Shown here piece after piece: positions 1 through 7,911 of a DNA stretch of 21,461 nucleotides. The translations under genes and the position numbers were made by a program. The notes beneath the pieces were generated by a model, which did no database searches, was not told the DNA's origin, and saw nothing but the letters and a program-made list of their open reading frames with translations. Source of the stretch: Lachnospiraceae bacterium (lineage in GTDB: Bacteria; Bacillota; Clostridia; Lachnospirales; Lachnospiraceae); NCBI GenBank assembly GCA_900764225.1, contig CAAFNG010000160.1, positions 1-21,461 on the forward strand, in the 5' to 3' direction. Numbering within the stretch: position 1 is the stretch's first letter; every line of letters begins with the position of its first letter.

Positions 1-35
1 CGTCTCGTGGGCTCGGAGATGTGTATAAGAGACAG
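1..35 (+). other. Nextera/Tn5 sequencing adapter left at contig end
   Basis: Bases 17-35 are the 19-bp Tn5 mosaic end AGATGTGTATAAGAGACAG, and bases 2-16 are the rest of the standard Illumina Nextera read-2 adapter. The match is complete as far as I know that sequence. It is library-construction sequence, not bacterial DNA and not a natural Tn5 insertion, because no IS50 sequence follows it. Genomic sequence starts at about base 36, inside ribF. Confidence 0.97.
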
Positions 36-349
36 GCCTGAAGATCTCCAACCAGGATCTCTTTTATAAAAGTTTCCGCTTTCATGTGGCGGATCCTGGT
101 ATCTAAAGGGCATTCCACCAGAACATCTACGCCTGCCTTTTCAAGGATATGGCAGCGTTCTTCTTTTGTGAAGATCATCTGGCTGCCGATCCCCAGCGAA
201 AAGAGCACAGTCTGCAGACCTTTTTCCTTCTGCTCCAGGATCTTTCCCACCAGCTTCTGGTGCCCTCTGTGTATGCCGTCAAATTTACCTAATGTTACCG
301 CACTTTTGGAAAGGCGCGGGAATTCTCCGTCAATCTTCAAGTATTCCAT
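36..349 (-). CDS. ribF: RibF, bifunctional riboflavin kinase/FAD synthetase (N-terminal part, cut by contig end)
   Basis: Makes FMN from riboflavin and then FAD from FMN in the cytoplasm. About 104 codons remain. Residues 18-32 read VTLGKFDGIHRGHQK, which carries the nucleotidyl-transferase signature (G-K-F-D-G-x-H-x-G-H) that binds ATP in the FAD synthetase domain. The rest of that domain and the C-terminal riboflavin kinase domain are lost beyond base 36, where the adapter begins, so this is an assembly truncation and not a natural one. The ATG at 349 is the first good start, with AGGAG about 14 bases upstream. It follows the truB stop by 27 bases. RibF after truB is the usual last gene of the nusA-infB operon in Firmicutes. 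I see no FMN riboswitch in front, consistent with expression from the operon. Confidence 0.92.
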
Positions 350-376
350 ATCTGCCAGTATTTCTCCTGCAAGTTT

Positions 377-1264
377 TTATACAAAGAACATTCGTACCGG
401 AACGTATTTCTGTTTTTTCTCATCCCAGCCGTATATTCCTGTGAAATTTCCGTTACTTCTATACATCCGGACATTTTTCTCCCGGGTGCCATTCTGCACC
501 AGTTCCTCCGGAATCGGGTTTCCGTTATGAAGAAGTCTGTCTCCCTCCGGGGTACAGGTAAGTGCCGGATACATGGAAAGCACTTCCTCTATGGGAACGA
601 TTTTTTCTTCTATGGTTCCATCTGCCATAGCTTCCTCAACCTGGGAAAGTGTCATACTTTCTTCCAGTGTAAAGTTTCCGGATCTGGTTCGAAGCAGCTC
701 TTCCATGGCACCGCCACAGCCCAAAGCTTCTCCGATATCATTGCAAAGCGTACGGATATAGGTTCCCTTACTGCAGGTAACGCTTAAGCGCACCAGCGGA
801 AGGCTCATATCCAGTATCCTTATCTCATAAAAAACCACAGGGCGCGGTTTACGCTCTATGGTTTTTCCTTCTCTGGCCAACTCGTAAAGCTTCTTTCCGT
901 TCACCTTCAATGCAGAGTACATCGGCGGAACCTGCATTTGCTCTCCCACAAAGGATTCTACGGTTTTCCGTACGTCCTCTTCTATGACAGTGACCGGCTT
1001 CTCACAAAGAACCGTTCCGGTCATATCCTGCGTATCTGTGGTAACTCCAAGTCTCAGAACCGTTTCGTAGTTTTTTTCTTTTTCGGTAAGAAGCTCTACC
1101 AGACGGGTTCCTCTGCCCAGCGCAACGGGAAGTACTCCCTCTGCCGCCGGATCCAGGGTTCCTGTATGGCCGATCTTTTTCATGTGAAGAATTCCACGCA
1201 GCTTTGCAACAACATCATGTGAGGTATAACCTTTTTCCTTACGGATCACAAGTATTCCATCCAT
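377..1264 (-). CDS. truB: TruB, tRNA pseudouridine-55 synthase
   Basis: Converts uridine 55 in the T-loop of tRNA to pseudouridine and also acts as a tRNA folding chaperone. The protein has 295 residues, close to the usual 300-310. It opens with the family start (DGILVIRKEKGYTSHDVV), followed by GHTGTLDPAAEGVLPVALG. Asp38 in that motif is the catalytic aspartate. A later KGTYIRTLCNDIG block matches the second conserved TruB motif, and the C-terminus forms the short PUA-like tail. The ATG at 1264 is nine bases after the nrnA stop, so the two are probably co-translated. All recognisable key residues are present. Very secure. Confidence 0.97.
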   Translation of the reverse strand: MDGILVIRKEKGYTSHDVVAKLRGILHMKKIGHTGTLDPAAEGVLPVALGRGTRLVELLTEKEKNYETVLRLGVTTDTQDMTGTVLCEKPVTVIEEDVRKTVESFVGEQMQVPPMYSALKVNGKKLYELAREGKTIERKPRPVVFYEIRILDMSLPLVRLSVTCSKGTYIRTLCNDIGEALGCGGAMEELLRTRSGNFTLEESMTLSQVEEAMADGTIEEKIVPIEEVLSMYPALTCTPEGDRLLHNGNPIPEELVQNGTREKNVRMYRSNGNFTGIYGWDEKKQKYVPVRMFFV

Positions 1265-1273
1265 GATCAGTTT

Positions 1274-2230
1274 TTACTCCTCTGCAAGCTGTTTTTCAAT
1301 CTCGGCAGTAAGATTGTTGATGACATCATACATGGAGCCCTGCATATCGCAGCCCGCTGCACGTACATGTCCGCCTCCGCCAAAAAATACAGTGATCTTA
1401 CTTACATCTACTTTGCCGTTGGAACGAAGAGATACTTTGAAGTGCTGTGTCTCCATCTCATAGATAAAGATCGCAACCTCCACGCCTGCGGTAAGACGGA
1501 GCTGGCTTACGATTCCCTCCAGATCCTTTCCTTCCACACCGTAGAAATCCATCTCTCTTCTTTTCAGATATCCGACTACGCACTTGCCGTTCTGAAGCAG
1601 AATGCTCTCTGCCAGGACACGACCCATAACCTGATTCTGAATATACGTTTTCTGGTAAAAGGATTCATCAATGATCTTGCTGAAATCGAATCCTGTTTTC
1701 ATCAGCTCACCGGCGATCCGCATGGTTTCCGGTGTTGTGGAAGAATACTGAAATACGCCGGTATCGTGAGCCATTCCTGTATAGAGCGGAACTGCAATAG
1801 AACGATCAATCTTATCTGCATCCAGAAGTCCGTAAAGAACCTCACAGGCAGATCCGATATCGCCTTTTACATGGTTGACATCTGCAAATCCGCTGTTGCT
1901 CACATGATGATCAATGCAGGCAGTTTTCTTTGCTGTGTCAAAATATTTTCTGGCAACTGCAAGCCGGTCCAGCGCACTGACATCACAGGTGATAAAAAGG
2001 TCGTACACCTTCTCATCCTCTGCTTCTGTCTTAACCTCATCCATTCTGTCAATGTAATCAAATACAGGCTTCGGATCTTCCAGGTAAACATCTGCCTCAA
2101 TATCCGGAAAATACTTCCGGATATAAAGGTACAGACCCATACAGGAACCGATGCAGTCGCCATCCGGACGGATATGTCCGCCGATGCCTACGGTTTTTAC
2201 ATTTTCCAGTATTTCTGAAATGTTTTTCAT
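1274..2230 (-). CDS. nrnA: NrnA-type DHH/DHHA1 oligoribonuclease / pAp phosphatase
   Basis: DHH-family phosphoesterase that degrades 2-5 nt RNA fragments and dephosphorylates 3'-phosphoadenosine 5'-phosphate in Firmicutes lacking Orn. Motif I (GGHIRPDGDCIGS) is near the N-terminus, the DHH motif is at about residues 107-109, and the DHHA1 glycine-rich motif FFGGGGHVRAAGC is near the C-terminus, so both catalytic and substrate-binding domains are intact. Start choice: an AGGTGG site lies five bases before the ATG at 2230, giving 318 residues. An in-frame GTG at 2239, directly after the rbfA stop, lies inside that Shine-Dalgarno and would add three residues; it cannot be excluded. The position between rbfA and truB is the standard one for this gene. 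Confidence 0.94.
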   Translation of the reverse strand: MKNISEILENVKTVGIGGHIRPDGDCIGSCMGLYLYIRKYFPDIEADVYLEDPKPVFDYIDRMDEVKTEAEDEKVYDLFITCDVSALDRLAVARKYFDTAKKTACIDHHVSNSGFADVNHVKGDIGSACEVLYGLLDADKIDRSIAVPLYTGMAHDTGVFQYSSTTPETMRIAGELMKTGFDFSKIIDESFYQKTYIQNQVMGRVLAESILLQNGKCVVGYLKRREMDFYGVEGKDLEGIVSQLRLTAGVEVAIFIYEMETQHFKVSLRSNGKVDVSKITVFFGGGGHVRAAGCDMQGSMYDVINNLTAEIEKQLAEE

Positions 2231-2239
2231 TTTTTCCAC

Positions 2240-2608
2240 CTATTCCTCTGTTTCCATCCCACTCATTACGTCATTGATCTTCTTTGACATATTTACGCCA
2301 TATTCAATAGACTCATCCAGAACAAAACGGATCTCCGGTGTATTTCGGAGATTCAGTCTTCTGGCCAGCTCTCTCCTGATATAGCCCTCTGCGTTCTTCA
2401 GTCCGCGAATCGTGGAATCTTTTGCCTGTTTCTCACCCAGCACACTGATGTAAGCCTTACAGGTTTTAAGATCCGGTGCAACCTCCACAGCTGTCACAGA
2501 AGTCATCGGATGAATTCTGGGATCCTTAATCTCTCCGTGTATGATGGTGCTGAGTTCTTTCAGAACTGCACCATTCACACGTGTATTTTTAATGCTGTTT
2601 TTTCTCAT
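2240..2608 (-). CDS. rbfA: RbfA, 30S ribosome-binding factor
   Basis: Small KH-fold protein that binds the 30S subunit and helps mature the 5' end of 16S rRNA. It has 122 residues, the normal size. The family pattern IKDPRIHPMTSVTAVEVAPDL (shown in part: DPRI, TSVTAVEVAPDL) is clear, followed by the KAYISVLG strand. The ATG at 2608 follows the infB stop by 12 bases, with AGGAG about nine bases upstream overlapping the infB TAG. The stop touches the start region of nrnA. Infer co-translation within the operon. Confidence 0.96.
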   Translation of the reverse strand: MRKNSIKNTRVNGAVLKELSTIIHGEIKDPRIHPMTSVTAVEVAPDLKTCKAYISVLGEKQAKDSTIRGLKNAEGYIRRELARRLNLRNTPEIRFVLDESIEYGVNMSKKINDVMSGMETEE

Positions 2609-2620
2609 TTCAAGTCACTC

Positions 2621-5302
2621 CTATCTTGGTACCTCTACCATGATATATGCTTCGACTTTATCCTCTTCCTTGATATCATTAAAGTCATTGAATACAAGAC
2701 CACACTCATATCCTGCACGTACTTCCTTGACATCATCTTTAAATCTCTTAAGGGATGCAAGCTCGCCCTCGTAGATCTGCTCCTCGCCTCTTGTGATACG
2801 AACCTTGCAGTTACGCTGGAATGTACCATCTAGCACATAGCTTCCTGCGATAGTTCCCACACCAGATGCCTTGAAAAGCTGACGAACCTCTGCATGACCG
2901 ATAACCTTCTCCTCGAATACAGGATCCAGCATACCCTTCATGGCAGCTTCCACATCCTCGATTGCCTGATAGATGACTTTGTAAAGACGAAGGTCTACGC
3001 CCTCCTGCTCCGCAAGCTGTTTCGCTGTGGAATCCGGACGTACATTAAATCCGATGATGATCGCATTGGATGTTGCAGCGAGGCTGACATCAGACTCATT
3101 GATGGCACCTACACCACCATGGATAACCTTAACCACAACTTCCTCATTGGAAAGCTTGGTAAGACTCTGCTTAACCGCCTCAACAGAACCCTGTACATCA
3201 GCTTTGACGATGATCGGGAGCTCTTTCAGATCGCTTGCCTGAATCTGGTCAAACAGATTATCAAGAGAAAGCTTGCCTTTTGTCTCCTCAAGAAGACGGC
3301 TCTTGTTCTCTGTAACGAATGCGCCTGCAAAGTTCTTGGCTTCCTTATCGCTTTCGAAGGACATCAGGATCTCACCTGCATTCGGAACATCGCCAAGACC
3401 AAGGATCTCAACCGGTGTGGACGGACCAGCCTCTTTTACGCGGCGTCCCTTATCATCCATCATTGCACGTACTTTACCGTTGCATGCACCAGCTGCAATG
3501 AAATCACCTACATGAAGTGTTCCCTTCTGAACAAGGATTGTAGCAACCGGTCCTTTACCTTTGTCAAGCTGTGCCTCAATAACAAGACCTCTTGCCTCAC
3601 GGTTCGGATTTGCTTTCAGCTCGGAAACCTCTGCTGTAAGAAGGATCATCTCAAGAAGGTTCTCGATTCCTTCACCTGTATGTGCAGATACCGGAACAAA
3701 GATAGTGCTTCCGCCCCAATCCTCAGGGATCAGCTCATACTCGGAAAGTTCCTGTTTTACACGTTCTACATTTGCGCTTGGCTTATCGATCTTGTTGATG
3801 GCAACGATAATCTCAACACCAGCTGCTTTTGCATGGCTGATCGCCTCTACAGTCTGCGGCATAACACCGTCGTCTGCTGCAACAACAAGTACTGCGATAT
3901 CTGTAGCATTGGCACCACGCATACGCATAGCTGTGAATGCCTCATGTCCCGGTGTATCCAGGAATGTGATCTTCTGACCTTTGACATTTACCACATAAGC
4001 ACCGATGTGCTGTGTGATTCCGCCGGCCTCTCCTCTTGTTACGTTTGTATTACGGATCGCATCCAGGAGGGATGTTTTACCATGATCGACATGACCCATA
4101 ACGCAGACTACCGGAGATCTTGGAACCATATCGTCCTCATCCTCTTCGTCCTCTTTCAGAAGCTCTGCGATCACATCAACCTTCTCTTCCTTCTCAGCGA
4201 TGATATCAAAACCAAGTGCGATCTCCTCTGCCTTATCGAAGTCGATCTCCTGGTTTACTGTTACCATGACGCCTTCCATGAAAAGCTTCTTCACGATCAC
4301 GGACGGCTGCATCTTCATTGCATCTGCAAGCTCACGGATGGTAAGCTTCTCCGGAATTGTGATCTCCTTGATCTCTGGTTTCTTCTCTTCCTGCTTCGGC
4401 TGTGGATTCGGTTTCTGAAGAGCCTTCGGGATTCTGGAATTCGGTCTGCGTCCGCCCTGATTTGGTCTGCGTCCGCCCTGATTTCCTTTATCGAAATCTT
4501 TTTTCTTATTCTTATTCTCTCTGTCACGCTCGCGCTTGCTGTCCTTGGAAGTCTTGGTCAGCTCCGGTGTGAATACGGAATCAGAAGAACTACTTCTTTT
4601 CTGTCCCGGACGCTGTCCGCCCTGACCTCCGCGGTTCTGTCCTCCGAAACGGTTATCTCCGCCTCTTCCGCCTTCAGAGCGTCCGCCCTGGCCTCCCTGA
4701 CCACGGTTTGCTCCGCCGCCGAAACGGTTTCCGTCTCTTCTTCCTTCAAAGCTTCCGCCCTGACCTCCCTGGCCACGGTTTGCTCCGCCACCGAAACGAT
4801 TTCCGCCACGGTTGTCATTCTGACGCGGGCCTCTGTTTCCTTCGCCCTGTCTTGCCGGACGTCCCTCGCCATTCTGGGAACGGTTTCCGAAACGGTTTCC
4901 ACCGTCTCTTCTTCCCTCGAAGCTTCTTCCGTCACGGTTTCCGTCTCTTCTTCCTTCCGGACGGCTTCCCTGTGTTCTTGTGCCCTGTGTACGGTTTGCT
5001 CCGCCCTGAGCGTTTCTCTGCTCACCGGACTCACCGTTCCTTGTGTTCTGACCTGCGCTTCTCTGACCGCCGTTCTGGGAACGTGCCGGACCTTTTTTCT
5101 CGCCTGCTGCCGGTTTTCTTCTTCCTTTACCGCCATCGCTTGCGTTCTGTGCGTGGAATACACGAATGATATTTTTTTTCTTTTTCGGTGCCTCAGACTT
5201 GTTACCCTCTGTATTCACCGTTGTTGTCTTTTCTTCTGTTTTTGGAGTATCCAATTGTCTATTTTGCTCCTTTCCCGATCTAACTGATTTATCTTTTAAC
5301 AT
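2621..5302 (-). CDS. infB: InfB, translation initiation factor IF2 with long RG-rich N-terminus
   Basis: GTPase that brings fMet-tRNA to the 30S subunit and drives subunit joining. The 893 residues are longer than the 716 of B. subtilis. Order: basic, charged start (1-60); Arg/Gly/Asn/Gln-rich low-complexity region (about 60-300); one IF2-N domain from about residue 316 ([14 protein letters not shown]); an acidic stretch; GTPase domain with G1 GHVDHGKT at 403-410, G3 DTPGHE, G4 NKID and G5 SAHTGEG; then the C-terminal domains that bind fMet-tRNA. The G1-to-end length is like B. subtilis. The ATG at 5302 is the only good start because an in-frame TGA lies just upstream; AGGAGG lies about 14 bases before it. 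The usual Firmicutes extreme N-terminal IF2-N copy is absent, with no room for it before ylxQ. Confidence 0.98.
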   Translation of the reverse strand: MLKDKSVRSGKEQNRQLDTPKTEEKTTTVNTEGNKSEAPKKKKNIIRVFHAQNASDGGKGRRKPAAGEKKGPARSQNGGQRSAGQNTRNGESGEQRNAQGGANRTQGTRTQGSRPEGRRDGNRDGRSFEGRRDGGNRFGNRSQNGEGRPARQGEGNRGPRQNDNRGGNRFGGGANRGQGGQGGSFEGRRDGNRFGGGANRGQGGQGGRSEGGRGGDNRFGGQNRGGQGGQRPGQKRSSSSDSVFTPELTKTSKDSKRERDRENKNKKKDFDKGNQGGRRPNQGGRRPNSRIPKALQKPNPQPKQEEKKPEIKEITIPEKLTIRELADAMKMQPSVIVKKLFMEGVMVTVNQEIDFDKAEEIALGFDIIAEKEEKVDVIAELLKEDEEDEDDMVPRSPVVCVMGHVDHGKTSLLDAIRNTNVTRGEAGGITQHIGAYVVNVKGQKITFLDTPGHEAFTAMRMRGANATDIAVLVVAADDGVMPQTVEAISHAKAAGVEIIVAINKIDKPSANVERVKQELSEYELIPEDWGGSTIFVPVSAHTGEGIENLLEMILLTAEVSELKANPNREARGLVIEAQLDKGKGPVATILVQKGTLHVGDFIAAGACNGKVRAMMDDKGRRVKEAGPSTPVEILGLGDVPNAGEILMSFESDKEAKNFAGAFVTENKSRLLEETKGKLSLDNLFDQIQASDLKELPIIVKADVQGSVEAVKQSLTKLSNEEVVVKVIHGGVGAINESDVSLAATSNAIIIGFNVRPDSTAKQLAEQEGVDLRLYKVIYQAIEDVEAAMKGMLDPVFEEKVIGHAEVRQLFKASGVGTIAGSYVLDGTFQRNCKVRITRGEEQIYEGELASLKRFKDDVKEVRAGYECGLVFNDFNDIKEEDKVEAYIMVEVPR
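4443..4484. repeat. 21-bp perfect tandem duplication inside infB
   Basis: Two adjacent identical 21-bp units (4443-4463 and 4464-4484) encode GGRRPNQ repeated twice in frame at the end of the IF2 low-complexity region. The period is a multiple of three, so copy-number change would keep the reading frame. Confidence 0.85.
4683..4805. repeat. 72-bp in-frame repeat inside infB
   Basis: The stretch 4683-4733 recurs 72 bases later at 4755-4805 with only a few substitutions. It encodes [16 protein letters not shown] twice in the IF2 N-terminal region. The 24-codon period keeps frame. It probably arose by unequal recombination or slippage. Confidence 0.85.
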
Positions 5303-5344
5303 TACTATAAGTCAAACCTCCTTACAGACCTCAAAGCCTTTGGG

Positions 5345-5662
5345 TTATCTACCGGATTCCTTCTCCAGCGCTTTGATGATCGCCTTTGCAAAATTTTCGT
5401 CCTGCACGGCAAGGCTGGCACGGAATTCTTTTCCCATAGCTCTGCCCAGGCTCTCTTTGTCTGAAAGGAAATATAACGGAACCTCGTAATAAGTGCACAT
5501 ATTCCGAAATTTCTTTTTTGTATTTTCGGAGGCATCATCTGCCACCAGTGCAAGGAAGCCTTTTCCTGTTTTTACGGATTTCTCCGTGGAAAATTCTCCG
5601 CTTACGGTTTTTCCTGCTTTTGTTGCAAGTCCGATGAGTGATAAAACCTTATTGTTTTCCAA
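5345..5662 (-). CDS. ylxQ: YlxQ, L7Ae/L30e-like RNA-binding protein
   Basis: Small protein of the L7Ae family, expected to bind kink-turn RNA; its cellular target is not well settled. The core NKVLSLIGLATKAGKTVSGE near the start, ADDASENTKKK in the middle, and LGRAMGKEFRASLAV match B. subtilis YlxQ. I choose the TTG at 5662 (105 residues): AAGGAG sits ten bases upstream and the protein then begins right before the conserved fold, as in homologues. An in-frame ATG at 5701 would add 13 residues encoded deep inside ylxR, without a better binding site. With the TTG start the gene overlaps ylxR by 14 bases, which suggests translational coupling. The stop is 42 bases before infB. Confidence 0.9.
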   Translation of the reverse strand: MENNKVLSLIGLATKAGKTVSGEFSTEKSVKTGKGFLALVADDASENTKKKFRNMCTYYEVPLYFLSDKESLGRAMGKEFRASLAVQDENFAKAIIKALEKESGR

Positions 5663-5927
5663 TTGACTCAAACTCCTTTTTAAGGCTCTGATACACTTCA
5701 TCCGGAACTGCCATTTTCAAGGAACGCTCCAGGCCGTGATTCTTCATGGCTTTTTCCAGGCATTCCTCTGAGAAACAAAGGTATGCGCCGCGTCCGTTCT
5801 TCTTGCCTGTAGCGTCCAGGATGATATCATTTTCTGCTGTTTTCAGAACTCGTATCATTTCCTTTTTGCTTTTCATTTCCCTGCAGCCGGTACACTGACG
5901 CATGGGAATCTTATTTCTCGTTTTCAT
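5649..5927 (-). CDS. ylxR: YlxR (RnpM), small RNA-binding protein
   Basis: DUF448 family protein of 92 residues. The family pattern is complete: PMRQCTGCREMKSKKEMIRV near the N-terminus with its two cysteines, then DATGKKNGRGAYLC with the conserved GRGAY, and a short charged helix at the end. In B. subtilis this protein has been reported to bind RNase P RNA and modulate RNase P, hence the name RnpM (from memory). The start ATG overlaps the nusA stop in a TAATG arrangement, a sign of translational coupling, and the 3' end overlaps ylxQ. Confidence 0.95.
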   Translation of the reverse strand: MKTRNKIPMRQCTGCREMKSKKEMIRVLKTAENDIILDATGKKNGRGAYLCFSEECLEKAMKNHGLERSLKMAVPDEVYQSLKKEFESIGKQ

Positions 5928-7126
5928 TATTCCTCGGCATCTCCATCTGCTGTCTCTTCAGCTTCTGTTTCTGTCTCTTCGAAAGTTTCCGCAGAGTCTT
6001 CTGTCTCCTCGGAAACAGTCTCCTCTGTTACTTCTTCGGAAGCATTCTCAGCTTCTTCGTGTTCCTCATCATAATCGTAGAAATCACCGGACTCTCTTGC
6101 CTGTGTCTCGCTCTTGATGTCAATCTTGAATCCTGTCAGTCTTGCAGCAAGACGTGCATTCTGTCCTTCCTTACCGATTGCAAGGGAGAGCTGATAATCC
6201 GGAACAACTACCAGTGCAGTCTTCTCATCCGGATCTGCCATAACTGCGATGACTTTGGCCGGGCTTAAAGCATTTTCAATGAGGATCGCAGGATTCTCAT
6301 CCCAGTTGATGATATCGATCTTCTCACCGTGAAGCTCATTGACTACGGCACCGACACGTGCACCGTTCATACCAACACATGCTCCAACTGCATCTACATC
6401 CGGATCGTTGCTCCATACTGCGATCTTGGTACGGGAACCTGCCTCACGGGCAATGCTCTTGATCTCAACAGTACCATCTCTTACCTCGGCAACCTCAGAC
6501 TCGAACAGTCTCTTTACAAGGCCCGGATGTGTTCTGGAAACCAGGATACGCGGTCCCTTCGGTGTATCTTTAACCTCAAGGATATAAACCTTGACTCTCT
6601 CTGTCGGCTGGAAAGTCTCGCCTTTTACCTGCTCGTTCTCTGTGAGAACTGCATCTGCCTTACCAAGATTGATGCTGACATTTTTGCCCATTACTCGCTG
6701 AACGATGCCGGTTACGACTTCTTTCTCGATTCCGTAGTACTGATCATAGAGAACTTTTCTCTCTTCCTCACGGATCTTCTGAAGGATTACGTTCTTCGCA
6801 TTCTGAGTTGCGATACGTCCGAATTCCTTGGACTGGATCTCAACCTTCATAATATCACCGATCTCTGCATTGGTGTTTGTTTTCTGTGCATCCACCAGAG
6901 AAATCTCCAGCGCCGGATCCTCTACATGCTCTACTACAGTTCTGTCTGCATAAACACTGAAATCACATGTCTCCGGATCGATCATAACGTGAACGTTATC
7001 TGCCTTTCCGAAATGGTTCTTACATGCCTGGATCAGTGACTGCTCAATTGCCTCCAGCAGTGTATCCTTACTGATGTTCTTCTCTTTCTCAAGAACGTCC
7101 AGCGCTTCTCTTAAATCTCTGCTCAT
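5927..7126 (-). CDS. nusA: NusA, transcription elongation/termination factor
   Basis: Binds RNA polymerase and nascent RNA, controlling pausing, termination and rRNA antitermination. The 399 residues contain the N-terminal polymerase-binding domain (1 to about 125), an S1 domain from about 135 ([20 protein letters not shown]), KH1 around 230-300 (ending its first motif with [11 protein letters not shown]), and KH2 around 310-345 ([19 protein letters not shown]). There is no pair of AR domains, as usual in Firmicutes. The last roughly 50 residues are very rich in Glu and Thr, an acidic tail longer than in B. subtilis NusA (371 residues). ATG at 7126 has AGGAGG and AAAGGA upstream. The gene follows rimP by 48 bases. 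Confidence 0.97.
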   Translation of the reverse strand: MSRDLREALDVLEKEKNISKDTLLEAIEQSLIQACKNHFGKADNVHVMIDPETCDFSVYADRTVVEHVEDPALEISLVDAQKTNTNAEIGDIMKVEIQSKEFGRIATQNAKNVILQKIREEERKVLYDQYYGIEKEVVTGIVQRVMGKNVSINLGKADAVLTENEQVKGETFQPTERVKVYILEVKDTPKGPRILVSRTHPGLVKRLFESEVAEVRDGTVEIKSIAREAGSRTKIAVWSNDPDVDAVGACVGMNGARVGAVVNELHGEKIDIINWDENPAILIENALSPAKVIAVMADPDEKTALVVVPDYQLSLAIGKEGQNARLAARLTGFKIDIKSETQARESGDFYDYDEEHEEAENASEEVTEETVSEETEDSAETFEETETEAEETADGDAEE

Positions 7127-7174
7127 TTTCCTTTTTTTCCTCCTGAATTTTTACAGATTCGATCTTTTCACTGA

Positions 7175-7639
7175 CTAAAATTCGATTGCAAGACGAATCA
7201 GGGCGATATCTTTTTTCTCAAAGGTGCGTTCTGTACCGTCTTCATCAATTGTCACACTGTTACTATCATATGCTTTTAAAACACCGCAGAATTCTTTCTG
7301 CTTCTCGATCGGCCGGTAGGTACGGATCTCCACCAGCTTGCCAAGGCTTCTCTTAAAATCTTTCTCTTTCTTAAGAGGTCTGTCAAGTCCCGGAGAACTG
7401 ATCTCCATAATATAGCTGTCCTCGATGAAATCCTGCTCATCCAGTATGTCACTGAATGCACGGCTTACATCCTCACAGTCATTTACTGTGATTCCGCCCG
7501 GCTTGTCAATATAACCGCGGAGGTACCAGCATCCTGCTTCCTTGACATATTCCACATCTACCAGTTCAAAGTCCTTGGACTCTACGATCGGTGTAAGGAT
7601 CGCCTCTGCTTTCTGTTCATATTCTTCCCGTCTGCTCAT
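7175..7639 (-). CDS. rimP: RimP, ribosome maturation factor
   Basis: Helps assemble the 30S subunit. With the ATG at 7639 the protein has 154 residues, the family norm, and starts MSRREEYEQKAEAILTPIVE. AGGTGG sits five bases before this ATG. Family marks include FELVDVEYVKEAGCWYLRGY, the VSRAFSDILDE block, and the signature YIMEISSPGLDRPLKKEKDF. An open frame runs upstream to an ATG at 7726, but that ATG is inside the leader hairpin and lacks a binding site, so I reject it. RimP is the first gene of the operon and follows a promoter and leader described separately. Confidence 0.95.
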   Translation of the reverse strand: MSRREEYEQKAEAILTPIVESKDFELVDVEYVKEAGCWYLRGYIDKPGGITVNDCEDVSRAFSDILDEQDFIEDSYIMEISSPGLDRPLKKEKDFKRSLGKLVEIRTYRPIEKQKEFCGVLKAYDSNSVTIDEDGTERTFEKKDIALIRLAIEF

Positions 7640-7704
7640 GCTTCCCACCTGCCTTTCTTTTTTTGTGCTGTTGCTGTATTTCTGAACAAATTCCTTCTCA
7701 GCAA

Positions 7705-7732
7705 ATAGGAGCGGGCTCTCGCCCACTCCTAT
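7705..7732 (-). ncRNA. Leader hairpin in the rimP-nusA 5' UTR
   Basis: The RNA folds into a 12-bp stem (AUAGGAGUGGGC with GCCCGCUCCUAU, one U-G wobble) closed by a GAGA tetraloop of the GNRA class. It begins about 18 bases after the expected transcription start and ends 65 bases before the rimP ATG. There is no U-tract, so it is not a plain terminator. A GAGUGGG hairpin in front of rimP is, from memory, common in Firmicutes, so it may bind a product of the operon or stabilise the 5' end. The function is inferred. Confidence 0.75.
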
Positions 7733-7756
7733 GCCAACAAGTTCTTAGTTTCGTTC

Positions 7757-7785
7757 ATTGTAACACCAATATTTGTTAATTGCAA
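7757..7785 (-). promoter_or_regulatory. Promoter of the rimP-nusA-infB operon
   Basis: TTGCAA (-35, 7780-7785) and TACAAT (-10, 7757-7762) are separated by exactly 17 bases, matching the housekeeping sigma-A consensus well. Transcription would start near 7750, giving a leader of about 110 bases before rimP. Confidence 0.8.
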
Positions 7786-7795
7786 GTGTTAATTG
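7774..7795. repeat. Direct repeat TGTTAATTG x2 over the operon -35 box
   Basis: Two identical nonamers (7774-7782 and 7787-7795) lie 13 bp apart. The first overlaps the -35 element of the rimP promoter. This could be a regulator site or chance in an AT-rich stretch. Confidence 0.35.
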
Positions 7796-7806
7796 TGATT
7801 TATAGT

Positions 7807-7904
7807 AAAGTGGCTTCTCTGGCGAGCATGCCTGCTCTCGCATCTCTTGATAACCATTTCTGGTGTATGGCGACACGAATTTTCCACCTCAGAGAAGTGA
7901 CTTT
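7807..7904. repeat. 98-bp element with imperfect terminal inverted repeats, highly foldable
   Basis: Left arm 7807-7821 (AAAGTGGCTTCTCTG) and right arm 7890-7904 (CAGAGAAGTGACTTT) pair at 13 of 15 positions, 14 as plus-strand RNA counting one G-U. Between them lie a second stem-loop, GCGAGCA with TGCTC(TC)GC at about 7821-7841, and a possible CCAT/ATGG or GTGT/ACAC stem at 7853-7876. It starts seven bases past the stop of the gene at 7912-8352 and ends just before the rimP promoter. It may be a palindromic miniature repeat, a structured RNA, or a transcript-end stabiliser. No clear target duplication was found. Confidence 0.45.
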
Positions 7905-7911
7905 TGAATTT

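Noticed and set aside
1..35. Natural Tn5/IS50 insertion end
   Set aside because: The bases next to the mosaic end are the synthetic Nextera tail, and no transposon sequence is present.
320..380. FMN riboswitch in front of ribF
   Set aside because: The gap after truB is 27 bases, far too short for the aptamer.
4443..4805. CRISPR-like array
   Set aside because: The repeats are coding, in frame, adjacent or at 72-bp period, and have no unique spacers.
2894..5287. A 797-codon plus-strand open frame opposite infB
   Set aside because: It mirrors infB codon usage, is rich in Cys, Leu and Ser runs, has no family motif or ribosome binding site, and infB on the other strand is certain.
7640..7726. 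N-terminal extension of rimP from an ATG at 7726
   Set aside because: The ATG lies within the leader hairpin, has no binding site, and the extension is absent from RimP homologues; ATG 7639 has AGGTGG at correct distance.
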